A stretch of DNA of 64,000 nucleotides from Bacteroides ilei (GTDB lineage Bacteria; Bacteroidota; Bacteroidia; Bacteroidales; Bacteroidaceae). The stretch covers positions 3,126,691-3,190,690 of the forward strand of contig NZ_LT635801.1 of the NCBI RefSeq assembly GCF_900128495.1, written 5' to 3'. A program made the translations under genes and the position numbers. A model generated the notes under the pieces. The model was not told the origin of the DNA and searched no databases. It worked only from the letters and a program-made list of their open reading frames with translations. Below, piece by piece: positions 47,819-56,269 of this stretch. The first letter of the stretch is position 1, and the number at the start of each line of letters is the position of its first letter.

Positions 47819-49633
47819 ATGAAACGATTTATATATTCGGCATTGTTTGCCTTGGGCTTTGTTCCGGTGCTTGAATCTTGCCAGCCTCAGATGGATTATC
47901 TTAATCCGGAATCAGAAGTCATTGATACTTATTACGCTTCTCAGGAACATCTGATCTATGCGGTAAATGCGGCTTATAATATTCCTCAGATCCTGCAATC
48001 GTGGGGACGGAATATGCCTTATATCCTGAACACCCGCAGTGATGAGGCGTTGTATACGTTCAAGGCTGCGGCCGGTGACCCGACTGTTGTCGAACTGTCC
48101 GGCTATACGGTGACGGCAGCTCATGGTCTGACTTCCGAAATCTATTCCAATCTTTATACATTGCAGTATACAGCCAATCTGGCTCTGGAAAAACTGGAAG
48201 AATATAAGGATCTGTTTGATATGAACAAAGCAGAAGATAAGGCATTATACGACCGCTTGCGCGGTGAAGCCTATTTCTTCCGTGGATTCAGCCGTTTTTA
48301 TCTGGTCTTCCTTTTTGGCGATGAGATTCCCGACCGTAGCTATACAGCGAAAGATCTGAACGACTATTATGCTTTCCCTGCCGAAAAGGGTGTCATTTAC
48401 CAGAATATGGTACAGGACTTTAAGGATGCGGCATCTTTGCTTCCTAGCAGGACCGTTCTGTATCAGAATGAAGAAAACTGGGGACGTGTGACGAAGGGTA
48501 CGGCTCAGGTATTCCTGGCAAAAGCTTATATGGGACGTCCTATTCTGGACGGGACAGCAGAAGCCGGTTCTGCCGACTGGAGTGCGGCTAAGGCTGTACT
48601 GGAAGAAGTGGTGACTTCGGGCGATTATGATCTGGTGGAAAATTATCGGGACAATTCTTCCGAAGCCAATGAAAATAACATTGAGTCTCTGTATGAAATT
48701 CAGTTCAACAAGAGTCTGGACGCTTCCGTTGCGATGTCTTTGGATGTAAAAGACTTCGGACAGAATAGCTGGAGACAGGTGTGTATGACGCTTCCTGATC
48801 CTATCGGCTGGTGGAATGCCATGCCTTCCTTGAGCCTGTATAACGAATTCGAACGTGACGAGAACGGAAAGATCATCGACCCTAGAGCATACCTGGGACT
48901 CTGGATTCCGGATGGAGCGACATATCAATATACCGGTAAGATTGGAGACAAGAACTACGAAGCTCAAAGACTCACTTATGAAGAGATGTTCGGCGGGCAG
49001 GATCCGGCATGGTTGGGCAAATGGTTTGGTACCCGGAAGTTCGGTTGTGATGACAATACGGTTATGGATATGCAGCGTAGCGGTTCCAATGAACGTGTGT
49101 TACGTTATGCCGACGCTTTGTTGATGTATGCCGAATGTTGCCTGGAAACAGGCGATGAGGCTACGGCTTTAGCCTATATAAATAAAGTGCGTGACCGTGC
49201 GAACAATCGGATACAGGACCAGTCGGGAGCCGATGCCGGGATGTTTTATGTAACGGAAGGAGGTCATCTCCCGAAAGCGGAGGAGGTGATTGCAGCTGCT
49301 CCTGTCTTGGGTAAGGTTGTCGACAAGAACGGACAGGTAGTTTCTCCGGGTGTGCAGATAAATACGGTACGACGTATGTTGAAACATGAATATTCGGTAG
49401 AACTGTTCATGGAAGGCTGGCGCTTTTTCAATCTGATGCGTTGGTATAACAATCCGAATGATCCGGACCATAATACAGTATTGGATTGTCTGGTCAACAA
49501 ATGCAAGGTACAGATAGAACAGACCGGTCTGGTAGGAGCTGTTCCTTTCGATTATAAGAAACATCTCCGTCTGCCTATTCCTTCTGTAGAGTTGCAGAAC
49601 AACCCGAATATGCACGGGAATCAGGCGAACTGA
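47819..49633 (+). CDS. SusD/RagB-like glycan-binding lipoprotein (second)
   Basis: 604 residues, longer than the first SusD by about 100. Lipobox ESC at about residue 20-21 (after MKRFIYSALFALGFVPVL) followed by QPQMDYLNPES. The fold is marked by YRDNSSEANENNIESLYEIQF and RYADALLMYAECCLETGDE, and by the C-terminal VELFMEGWRFFNLMRWY. It starts 17 bp after the second SusC and forms a pair with it. Confidence 0.93.
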   Translation: MKRFIYSALFALGFVPVLESCQPQMDYLNPESEVIDTYYASQEHLIYAVNAAYNIPQILQSWGRNMPYILNTRSDEALYTFKAAAGDPTVVELSGYTVTAAHGLTSEIYSNLYTLQYTANLALEKLEEYKDLFDMNKAEDKALYDRLRGEAYFFRGFSRFYLVFLFGDEIPDRSYTAKDLNDYYAFPAEKGVIYQNMVQDFKDAASLLPSRTVLYQNEENWGRVTKGTAQVFLAKAYMGRPILDGTAEAGSADWSAAKAVLEEVVTSGDYDLVENYRDNSSEANENNIESLYEIQFNKSLDASVAMSLDVKDFGQNSWRQVCMTLPDPIGWWNAMPSLSLYNEFERDENGKIIDPRAYLGLWIPDGATYQYTGKIGDKNYEAQRLTYEEMFGGQDPAWLGKWFGTRKFGCDDNTVMDMQRSGSNERVLRYADALLMYAECCLETGDEATALAYINKVRDRANNRIQDQSGADAGMFYVTEGGHLPKAEEVIAAAPVLGKVVDKNGQVVSPGVQINTVRRMLKHEYSVELFMEGWRFFNLMRWYNNPNDPDHNTVLDCLVNKCKVQIEQTGLVGAVPFDYKKHLRLPIPSVELQNNPNMHGNQAN

Positions 49634-49659
49634 TATGGGACATTTAAAATAAAAATGAA

Positions 49660-49667
49660 TATATTTG
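49660..49667 (+). promoter_or_regulatory. Possible internal -7 box before the GH43 gene
   Basis: TATATTTG lies 35 bp before the GH43 ATG in the gap after SusD. There is no TTTG at the right distance, so this could be chance. Confidence 0.3.
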
Positions 49668-49701
49668 TATAGGTTTTGGACCGGTATGAAAAAGTAACGG
49701 A

Positions 49702-50760
49702 ATGTATATGAAATATAATGTAATATGGTTGTTGTGTCTGGTCGGTTGTCTGGCCGGCTGTCAGACAGGAAAACGGCATGCAGAAGCTGCTTATGTACAG
49801 GTCCCGCAAATGATGGAAATCTCCACCGATACCGTTTTATTCGATTCGTTGCTGGCCAGCGATCCATTTATCGTGGCCGATAAGCAGAAACAGACTTATC
49901 TTCTGGTTTCTTCGGGCGGTGAAATGTGGAAAAGTGCAGACTTGCGGAAATGGACGGGCCCTTCCGCTTTTCTGAAAGTGGATACAGCTTCGTGGATAGG
50001 CCCTGATCCCTGGATCTGGGCTCCGGAAATACATCCGTATAACGGCCGGTATTATTGTTTCGTTACTTTTACTAATCCTGAAATGGTTGTAGATACGGTC
50101 CCGAACCGATACAAGGTATTGCGCCGGGCTGTCCAGATTCTGGAATCGGACGTTCCGGAGGGACCTTATCTTCCCGTTACAAGGCAGGATTATTTCCCGG
50201 AAGACTGGTCTACGCTGGACGGGACATTATGGATAGAAGACGGAAAGCCTTATATGGTATTCGAGCATGGATGGATGCAGATTGTGGACGGACAGGTTGA
50301 CTGTATTCCGTTGTCGCCGGATCTGACGACTGCTGCAGGTGAGCCTCATACTCTTTTCCAGGCCTCGGATGCTTCCTGGTCGAAAGATATGCGGGAAATA
50401 GGGGAGCTTACTTTCGGGATGATGCTGGACGGATATGTGGCCGACGGTCCCTTCCTTTTCAGAACAGGAACCGGCAGATTGGGAATGTTGTGGTCCAGTT
50501 GGGGAGTGACCCGCAATGCTTTGGGGGTGGCGTATTCCGAAACGGGGAAGCTGGCTGGCCCATGGAGACAGCAGCCTGTGCCTTTGGTAGGCTATAACTG
50601 TGGACATGGCATGTTGTTCACTACGTTCGAGGGGAAAATCCTGCTGGTATTGCACCATCAGGGACTGGATACGGTAAATCCGGGTCCGCGCCGTCCGAAA
50701 CTTTTTGAAGTGGATCTTTCCGGGGATGAATTGAAAATAACCGGTGAATATCATCCATAA
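49702..50760 (+). CDS. GH43-like glycoside hydrolase lipoprotein
   Basis: 352 residues with a lipoprotein signal (Cys20 in CLAGC); no acidic export tail follows, so it may face the periplasm. Five-bladed propeller typical of GH43/GH62-type arabinofuranosidases and xylosidases. Candidate catalytic residues are the base Asp54 in SDPFIV and Asp173 in TLDGTLW. The usual acid glutamate motif (E-G-P) reads VADGPFLFR, with Asp248 at that place. ATG 49702 or 49708. With the CE1-type esterase downstream, it fits removal of side chains or xylose from xylan-type material; the exact specificity is not known. Confidence 0.85.
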   Translation: MYMKYNVIWLLCLVGCLAGCQTGKRHAEAAYVQVPQMMEISTDTVLFDSLLASDPFIVADKQKQTYLLVSSGGEMWKSADLRKWTGPSAFLKVDTASWIGPDPWIWAPEIHPYNGRYYCFVTFTNPEMVVDTVPNRYKVLRRAVQILESDVPEGPYLPVTRQDYFPEDWSTLDGTLWIEDGKPYMVFEHGWMQIVDGQVDCIPLSPDLTTAAGEPHTLFQASDASWSKDMREIGELTFGMMLDGYVADGPFLFRTGTGRLGMLWSSWGVTRNALGVAYSETGKLAGPWRQQPVPLVGYNCGHGMLFTTFEGKILLVLHHQGLDTVNPGPRRPKLFEVDLSGDELKITGEYHP

Positions 50761-50806
50761 TGATGTATATAAATTAAATATTAACCTTATAATTAAAATC
50801 TGAATC

Positions 50807-51949
50807 ATGATGAAAACTTCAACTACTTTAGCAGGGATAATGATGGGCATGACTTTGGCCTTTTCTGTTCCCTCAGTCAATGCACAGTCGGCTGGAACAT
50901 CCGGTGATTTGCCGGGCGTACGTTCTTCTATGGCTGTCCGTAACTCACAATATCCCCGTATCCTGCCCGACCATAGTGTGGCCTTTAAGGTGAAGGCTCC
51001 CGGTGCACAGCGTGTGCAGATTGATCTGGGCAAGAAATATGACCTGGTCCGTAATGAACAGGGAGAATGGACCGGACAGACCGAACCTCTGGGACCTGGA
51101 TTCCACTATTACTTCCTGTTGATTGACGGTGTCCCGGTGGCCGATCCTTCCAGTGAATCTTTCTTTGGATGTGGCATGATGACCAGCGGAATCGATATCC
51201 CGTATGCAGCCGATGTCAAGCAATATACGCTGGCCGATGTTCCGCACGGTGAAATCCGTATGAAGCGTTATTTCTCTACTACGGCCAACGAGTGGCGCAG
51301 AATGTTCGTCTATACTCCTCCTTGCTATGAAAAGAGTACGGATACTTATCCGGTACTGTATCTGCAGCATGGTGGCGGCGAAGATGAACGGGGGTGGTCA
51401 CAACAGGGGCTTACGGACATTATTATGGATAACCTGATTGCGGCAAAGCAGGCTGTTCCTATGGTTATCGTCATGCTGGACGGTAATTCCCGCGATTTCA
51501 ATTCCGAGCTTTTCAATGATTGCATTCCTTTTGTGGAAAAGAATTTCCGGGTAAAGACCGACCGTGAGAACAGAGCTTTGGCCGGACTTTCCATGGGAGG
51601 TATCCAGACTTTGAATGCATCCATTACACACCCCGACATGTTCGCTTATGTAGGTGTATTCAGTTCTGGCTGGTGGTCGGGAAACAGTTCTCCGAGGGGT
51701 ATGCAGCAGGATACGGAAAAATATTATGCCATGCTGAAGGCCGACAAGGATAAATATAATACAGGCTTCAAGCAGTTCTGGCTGTCCATGGGTGGACCGG
51801 AAGACATTGCCTACAAGAATTGTCAGAATATGATGAAGCGTTTCGATGAAATAGGTATTAAATATACATATTATGAAACTCCGGGCGGACATACATGGCC
51901 GGTATGGAGAGAGAGTCTCTATAAATTTGCCCCATTGTTGTTTAAATGA
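50807..51949 (+). CDS. CE1-type esterase with N-terminal carbohydrate-binding-like domain
   Basis: 380-residue secreted esterase with signal peptide (about 1-26, ending SVNAQ). Residues about 45-125 are an immunoglobulin-like E-set/CBM48-like domain (AFKVKAPGAQRVQIDL, YYFLLIDGVPVADP). The alpha/beta hydrolase that follows is of the Esterase D/feruloyl-esterase kind: nucleophile Ser262 in GLSMGG, base His362 in GGHTWPVW. Such enzymes remove feruloyl or acetyl groups from xylan-type polysaccharides. It lies 46 bp after the GH43 gene. Confidence 0.9.
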   Translation: MMKTSTTLAGIMMGMTLAFSVPSVNAQSAGTSGDLPGVRSSMAVRNSQYPRILPDHSVAFKVKAPGAQRVQIDLGKKYDLVRNEQGEWTGQTEPLGPGFHYYFLLIDGVPVADPSSESFFGCGMMTSGIDIPYAADVKQYTLADVPHGEIRMKRYFSTTANEWRRMFVYTPPCYEKSTDTYPVLYLQHGGGEDERGWSQQGLTDIIMDNLIAAKQAVPMVIVMLDGNSRDFNSELFNDCIPFVEKNFRVKTDRENRALAGLSMGGIQTLNASITHPDMFAYVGVFSSGWWSGNSSPRGMQQDTEKYYAMLKADKDKYNTGFKQFWLSMGGPEDIAYKNCQNMMKRFDEIGIKYTYYETPGGHTWPVWRESLYKFAPLLFK

Positions 51950-52013
51950 TATGCATTGACGTACTGTTACGTCGGATAGGGTAGTGACATACCTGAATGT
52001 GGAAACCGTTGTT

Positions 52014-55000
52014 ATGAGAGAAATATTTGTTAGGGAGAATTTTACTGTCAGATTAAGAATCTTTCTGTTTGTTATATTCGGATTGGCATGCCTGGGGCAT
52101 GCCTCCGGATATACAGACTTGTATAATTTCCGTTATCTGACAGTCCGGGAAGGATTGTGTGACAATACTGTCCACGCCATTCATAAGGATTGTCATTCTT
52201 TTATGTGGTTCGGCACGTCCAACGGTCTGGACCGGTACGACGGTTATGAATTCAGGCATTATTCCACTGCTTCGGCTTCTCCCGATCTCTTTATCGAAAA
52301 TAATTATATCAATGATCTGGAGGAGGATAAAGACGGGCATCTGTGGGTCGCTACAGAAAGTGGGGCCTTTTATATCGACCTGATGTCGGACCGGATAGAA
52401 ACGTTTCAGGATTATCAGGGAGCGGACAGGCAGGAGTTGAAGAAAGCTGTCCAGTGTCTGGCTTCGGACGGTGAACGGGGTGTCTGGATGGGACGTAATG
52501 ACGGATTGGTTTATGTACGTCTGGATGCCGGGTATAAGGTGGTTTCGGTTGAAAAGGTACATCCGGGAGTGGATGTGAGGTTTATCATTAAGCAGGACAA
52601 TATGTTCTGGGTGGGCGGAGACAATTGTCTGTTCCGTCTCATTCCTTATCAGGGAGGTTGGAAAACTGATTTTTCCATTGGTCATAGTCTGTTGCCGAAG
52701 TTACATTTTACGTCGGCCTGTGTAGTGGACGGCCGTTTGTGGTTGGGAACACAGGAGGGATTGTATAGTTATGATGCGGAGAAACGTACGCTTTGTCCGT
52801 CCGTTCATTCCGGACATATCACTTCATTGGCATGTACCGCTTCCGGTAACCTGGTTATAGGTACCCGAAGCGGTATTAAGGTTTTGTATAAGACAGGAGA
52901 AACCTATGTTCATTCCAAGGGGGTCGAATACCGTTCGTTAAATGATAATTTTGTCAATCGGGTATGGGCAGATGAGCATGGGAATATCTGGGCCGGTTCC
53001 GAATTCGGTGGAATTACGTTGGTGTCGCCGGCTCGGCTTTCATTTTCATATTTGCTGCGCGGACAGGAGAAACCTTATGTGGTGAGTACGGTGTTGGAAG
53101 ATCGGGAAGGAAATGTATTGGTAGGCTTTGTCGATGGCGGACTGGCTATCCGACGGAAGGGGAGCGACCGATTCGTGCATTATGTACACCGTGATGCCGA
53201 TTCCCGTTCGTTGGCTCATGACAATGTCTCGAAGATAATCCAGGCTCCCGACGGAAATTATTGGATCTCCACAATCGGGGGTGGACTGGATAAGCTGGAC
53301 CGGAAAGACCTGTCGGCTCCGGTGTTCCGGCATTTCAATACGGGAAATTCTTCATTGCTGTCGGATAATATCTATGATATCGCACTCGACAGTCTGCGTA
53401 ACTCTTTATGGCTTTGCAGCGACAATTACATACATACATTGAGTCTGGAAACCCAGGCTGTCAGTCTGCTCCGTTATTTCATCCGTTCGGGTGAAGTGCT
53501 TCATCACATGAATTCCATCTTTGTAGATTCCCGTTCCAGACTGTGGATAGGCGGAAACGGACTGGGGGTGATCGACCTGGAAAATTCCCAAAGCGGGTAT
53601 GAGTGCATCTATTACCGGTATAAGCTGGACCGTCCTGAAACGAAGATCGGTGAGAAGATTACCTGTATGCTGGAGACTCCCGACCATACTTTGTATTTCG
53701 GAAGTCTGGGCAACGGTATATACAGGCTGGAATCGGGGAACCGTGTCGATCAGTGCCGTTTTGTCAATTATGCGTCCAGAAGCGGTCTGACCGATATGAG
53801 CATCTCCTCCATATTGTGCGATGCGGAAGGAGATTTGTGGATTAGCTCTTTGAACGGGATCTATTTCTTCGACCGGAAATATGAACGCGCTTTCCGTTTC
53901 GACCAGGTTGACGGACTGTTGACTTCCCGTTTCTATAAGCGTGCCGGATGCAGTTCGGCCGACCATAGTCTGCTGTTAGGAACAACCGACGGACTGGTTA
54001 CCTTCAAGCCTTTGCTGGACCGTACCCAGGTCACCCAGCGGAAAGTTGTGTTTACCGGAATTACATGCGACGGTTTCCCTTTGGCCGCTTACCGGAATGC
54101 ATCCAATATGCCGGTATCTTCCAGTATCTGTAAGGAAGTACACCTTTATCCGCCGCAGAACTCGCTTGAGGTATCTTTCAGTTGCCTGGACTACCTGGCT
54201 CCCGAAAAAGTCTTTTATGCTTATCGCATTATAGGGCTGGACAAATTCCCTACGATGGGGTTGATGAGGCGCAGTGCCAAATATACGAACCTTGCCCCCG
54301 GCAAATACAGGCTGGAAGTACGCTGTACCAATGCCGATAATTCATGGTCATCGGAGTTCACCTATCTGGATATTATCGTGCATCCGCCGTTTTACCGTAC
54401 TACGTGGTTTTCTGTCTGCTCTGTCTTGTTTGTATTGCTTGTTGTTTTCGGATTGGTGTATGGTTATTCTGTGCGTCAGAAACACTTGCGTCAACTGCTG
54501 AAGCGGCATATAGATGAACGTACGGCCGAACTTTCCCGGACCATCAGTGAACTGACCGCTTCCCGGGAGATTATCATGCAGCAGAACCGGAAGCTGCAAC
54601 ACCAGAATAATGAAATCAACCAGCAGAAGGAAGAGATAGTCCAGATGTCACGGCAGGTGGAAGAGTCGAACAAGGAAAAGCTTTCTTATTTTACCAATAT
54701 GGCCCATGAATTCAAGACGCCTTTGACTTTGATTCAAGGACCCGTCAAGCAACTGCTCCGGCAGGGAGGCAGTCATGCACAGCAGGAATCGCTGCAGATT
54801 GTGGAGCGTAATGCAAGCTATCTCCTCTCGCTGGTAAACCAGCTGGTTGACCTGCGGAAATTGGATACACACAACCTGGCCTTAAATTTTACTTCTTTCG
54901 ATTTGTCGCGTTTCCTGGAGACCGTGACAGCCGATTTTTCCCGGCTGATGCAGGAAAGGGATCTGGCTTTTGAAACCTGTTACCGTTTCCTTTCCGTACA

Positions 55001-55127
55001 GGTTTCTACCGACCGGGAGAATCTGCATAAAATTCTGTTTAATCTGTTGTCGAATGCCGTCAAATTCACTCCCGACAAAGGACGGATCAGTCTGTATGCA
55101 CGCCAGTTTATCGGGAAAGGCGGGTAG
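52014..55127 (+). CDS. Hybrid two-component sensor, N-terminal part up to an in-frame stop
   Basis: This reads as the first 1037 codons of a hybrid two-component regulator that continues in the same frame after TAG 55125-55127. The ATG at 52014 is preferred to GTG 51984. A signal peptide (to about 30) is followed by a periplasmic sensor of propeller repeats (WFGTSNGLDRYDG, LWVATESGAFY, LWLGTQEGLYSYD, GNIWAGSEFGGI, LWISSLNGIYFFD and others) and a Y_Y_Y domain, a membrane segment at about 795-818, a coiled coil, and the HisKA box with His898 (NMAHEFKTPL). The ATP-binding N-box NLLSNAVKFTPDKG is present, then the stop. Without what follows it cannot bind ATP properly. Its normal job would be to sense a released sugar and activate this locus. 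Confidence 0.85.
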   Translation: MREIFVRENFTVRLRIFLFVIFGLACLGHASGYTDLYNFRYLTVREGLCDNTVHAIHKDCHSFMWFGTSNGLDRYDGYEFRHYSTASASPDLFIENNYINDLEEDKDGHLWVATESGAFYIDLMSDRIETFQDYQGADRQELKKAVQCLASDGERGVWMGRNDGLVYVRLDAGYKVVSVEKVHPGVDVRFIIKQDNMFWVGGDNCLFRLIPYQGGWKTDFSIGHSLLPKLHFTSACVVDGRLWLGTQEGLYSYDAEKRTLCPSVHSGHITSLACTASGNLVIGTRSGIKVLYKTGETYVHSKGVEYRSLNDNFVNRVWADEHGNIWAGSEFGGITLVSPARLSFSYLLRGQEKPYVVSTVLEDREGNVLVGFVDGGLAIRRKGSDRFVHYVHRDADSRSLAHDNVSKIIQAPDGNYWISTIGGGLDKLDRKDLSAPVFRHFNTGNSSLLSDNIYDIALDSLRNSLWLCSDNYIHTLSLETQAVSLLRYFIRSGEVLHHMNSIFVDSRSRLWIGGNGLGVIDLENSQSGYECIYYRYKLDRPETKIGEKITCMLETPDHTLYFGSLGNGIYRLESGNRVDQCRFVNYASRSGLTDMSISSILCDAEGDLWISSLNGIYFFDRKYERAFRFDQVDGLLTSRFYKRAGCSSADHSLLLGTTDGLVTFKPLLDRTQVTQRKVVFTGITCDGFPLAAYRNASNMPVSSSICKEVHLYPPQNSLEVSFSCLDYLAPEKVFYAYRIIGLDKFPTMGLMRRSAKYTNLAPGKYRLEVRCTNADNSWSSEFTYLDIIVHPPFYRTTWFSVCSVLFVLLVVFGLVYGYSVRQKHLRQLLKRHIDERTAELSRTISELTASREIIMQQNRKLQHQNNEINQQKEEIVQMSRQVEESNKEKLSYFTNMAHEFKTPLTLIQGPVKQLLRQGGSHAQQESLQIVERNASYLLSLVNQLVDLRKLDTHNLALNFTSFDLSRFLETVTADFSRLMQERDLAFETCYRFLSVQVSTDRENLHKILFNLLSNAVKFTPDKGRISLYARQFIGKGG
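55125..55127 (+). other. In-frame TAG inside the kinase domain of the hybrid regulator
   Basis: The frame is unbroken on both sides: ...QFIGKGG then TAG then SYQYFSVTNTG..., the last being the G1 box of the histidine kinase ATPase. One codon (number 1038 counted from 52014) is a stop and no insertion or deletion is needed to join the halves. A single base change from CAG, AAG, GAG, TGG, TAC, TAT, TTG or TCG would give it. Confidence 0.9.
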
Positions 55128-55145
55128 TCTTATCAGTATTTCTCG

Positions 55146-56228
55146 GTGACGAATACCGGCAGCCGGATTGCTGTAGAGGATATAGATAAAATCTTCAACC
55201 GCTTTTACCGGATCGAGAGCCAGCATCAGTATACAAGTTACGGGCAAAGCAGTACCGGTATCGGTCTGCACATCGTAAAGGAAGTCATCGCCTTGCTGGG
55301 AGGTAAGATCAAGGTAAGAAGCTCGGAACAGGGAGGTGTGTCTTTCCGGCTTTATTTCCCTATATCTTTTGCCGTCAGTCTGCCGGAAGCTACCGAAGAT
55401 GGAACGGTTGATGCGGCTTTGCCATTGGTACCCGATCCGGTTGACATGGATCAGGATATGACTGTGTCACGCGACAGGCTGTTGCTGCTTCTGGTAGAAG
55501 ATAACCGGGATATGCGGGCTTATATCAAAGGAATGCTTCAGGATACGTATGATGTGGTGGAAGCTGCAAACGGCAGACAGGGTTATGATCTGGCCCGGAA
55601 ACTGGTTCCCGATTTTATCTTGTCCGATCTGATGATGCCGGAGTGCAGCGGAAATGATTTCTGCCGGCTGGTAAGGAATGACCGGCAGCTTTGCCATATT
55701 CCGTTTGTTCTGCTGACGGCCAATTCCAGTGAGGAGGCACAGGTGGAAAGTTTTGAAAACGGGGCCGACGGGTATCTGACCAAGCCGTTCGGACAGCGTG
55801 TGCTGATTACGTACATCCATTCTATCCTGGCCAACCGGAAACTGGTGCAGCAGCGTTTTGTGAACGGGAACCTGGCTCCGGAAGTGCTCGAAGCCGGAAA
55901 GGGCGACAAAGAGTTCATGACAGAGCTTACGGAAGTGCTCGAAAGGCATTACCGGGAGCCGGATTTCAACGTACAGATGATGGCCCGTGAACTGAACCTG
56001 AGCTATGTGGTCCTGTACAGGAAGCTGGTTGCGCTGACCGGTCTGTCGCCTGTCCGTTATATCCAGCTGTACAGGCTGAAGGTCGCCCACAAACTGCTCG
56101 GACAGGCTTCACATAATGTGACGGTGGCCGATATTGCCTATCAGGTAGGGTTCAACGATCCGAAATACTTTACCCGTTGCTTCGTGAAACAATACCGGCA
56201 GACTCCTTCCGAACTGATTGATGCCTGA
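55146..56228 (+). CDS. Hybrid two-component regulator, C-terminal part after the stop
   Basis: 360 residues from a GTG at 55146, the first possible start after the TAG. They hold the missing kinase ATPase boxes (VTNTGSRIAVEDIDKIFNRFYR, of which VTNTG is the G1 box; GIGLHIVKEVI the G2 box), a receiver domain (LLVEDNRD, phosphoacceptor Asp1205 of the joined protein in LSDLMMP) and an AraC output domain (MMARELNLSYVVLYRKLVALTG, DIAYQVGFNDPKYFTRCFVKQY). An ATG at 55446 begins almost exactly at the receiver and could give a 260-residue free response regulator. All motifs are intact, so this part has not decayed. Confidence 0.8.
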   Translation: MTNTGSRIAVEDIDKIFNRFYRIESQHQYTSYGQSSTGIGLHIVKEVIALLGGKIKVRSSEQGGVSFRLYFPISFAVSLPEATEDGTVDAALPLVPDPVDMDQDMTVSRDRLLLLLVEDNRDMRAYIKGMLQDTYDVVEAANGRQGYDLARKLVPDFILSDLMMPECSGNDFCRLVRNDRQLCHIPFVLLTANSSEEAQVESFENGADGYLTKPFGQRVLITYIHSILANRKLVQQRFVNGNLAPEVLEAGKGDKEFMTELTEVLERHYREPDFNVQMMARELNLSYVVLYRKLVALTGLSPVRYIQLYRLKVAHKLLGQASHNVTVADIAYQVGFNDPKYFTRCFVKQYRQTPSELIDA

Positions 56229-56269
56229 CCGTCCTTTCCCTTCGGATAAATTCCTGTGACGGCTGGGGC

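Noticed and set aside
51958..51973. GACGTA-CTGT-TACGTC inverted repeat before the hybrid regulator
   Set aside because: Six-base arms are short enough to arise by chance and no second copy was seen.
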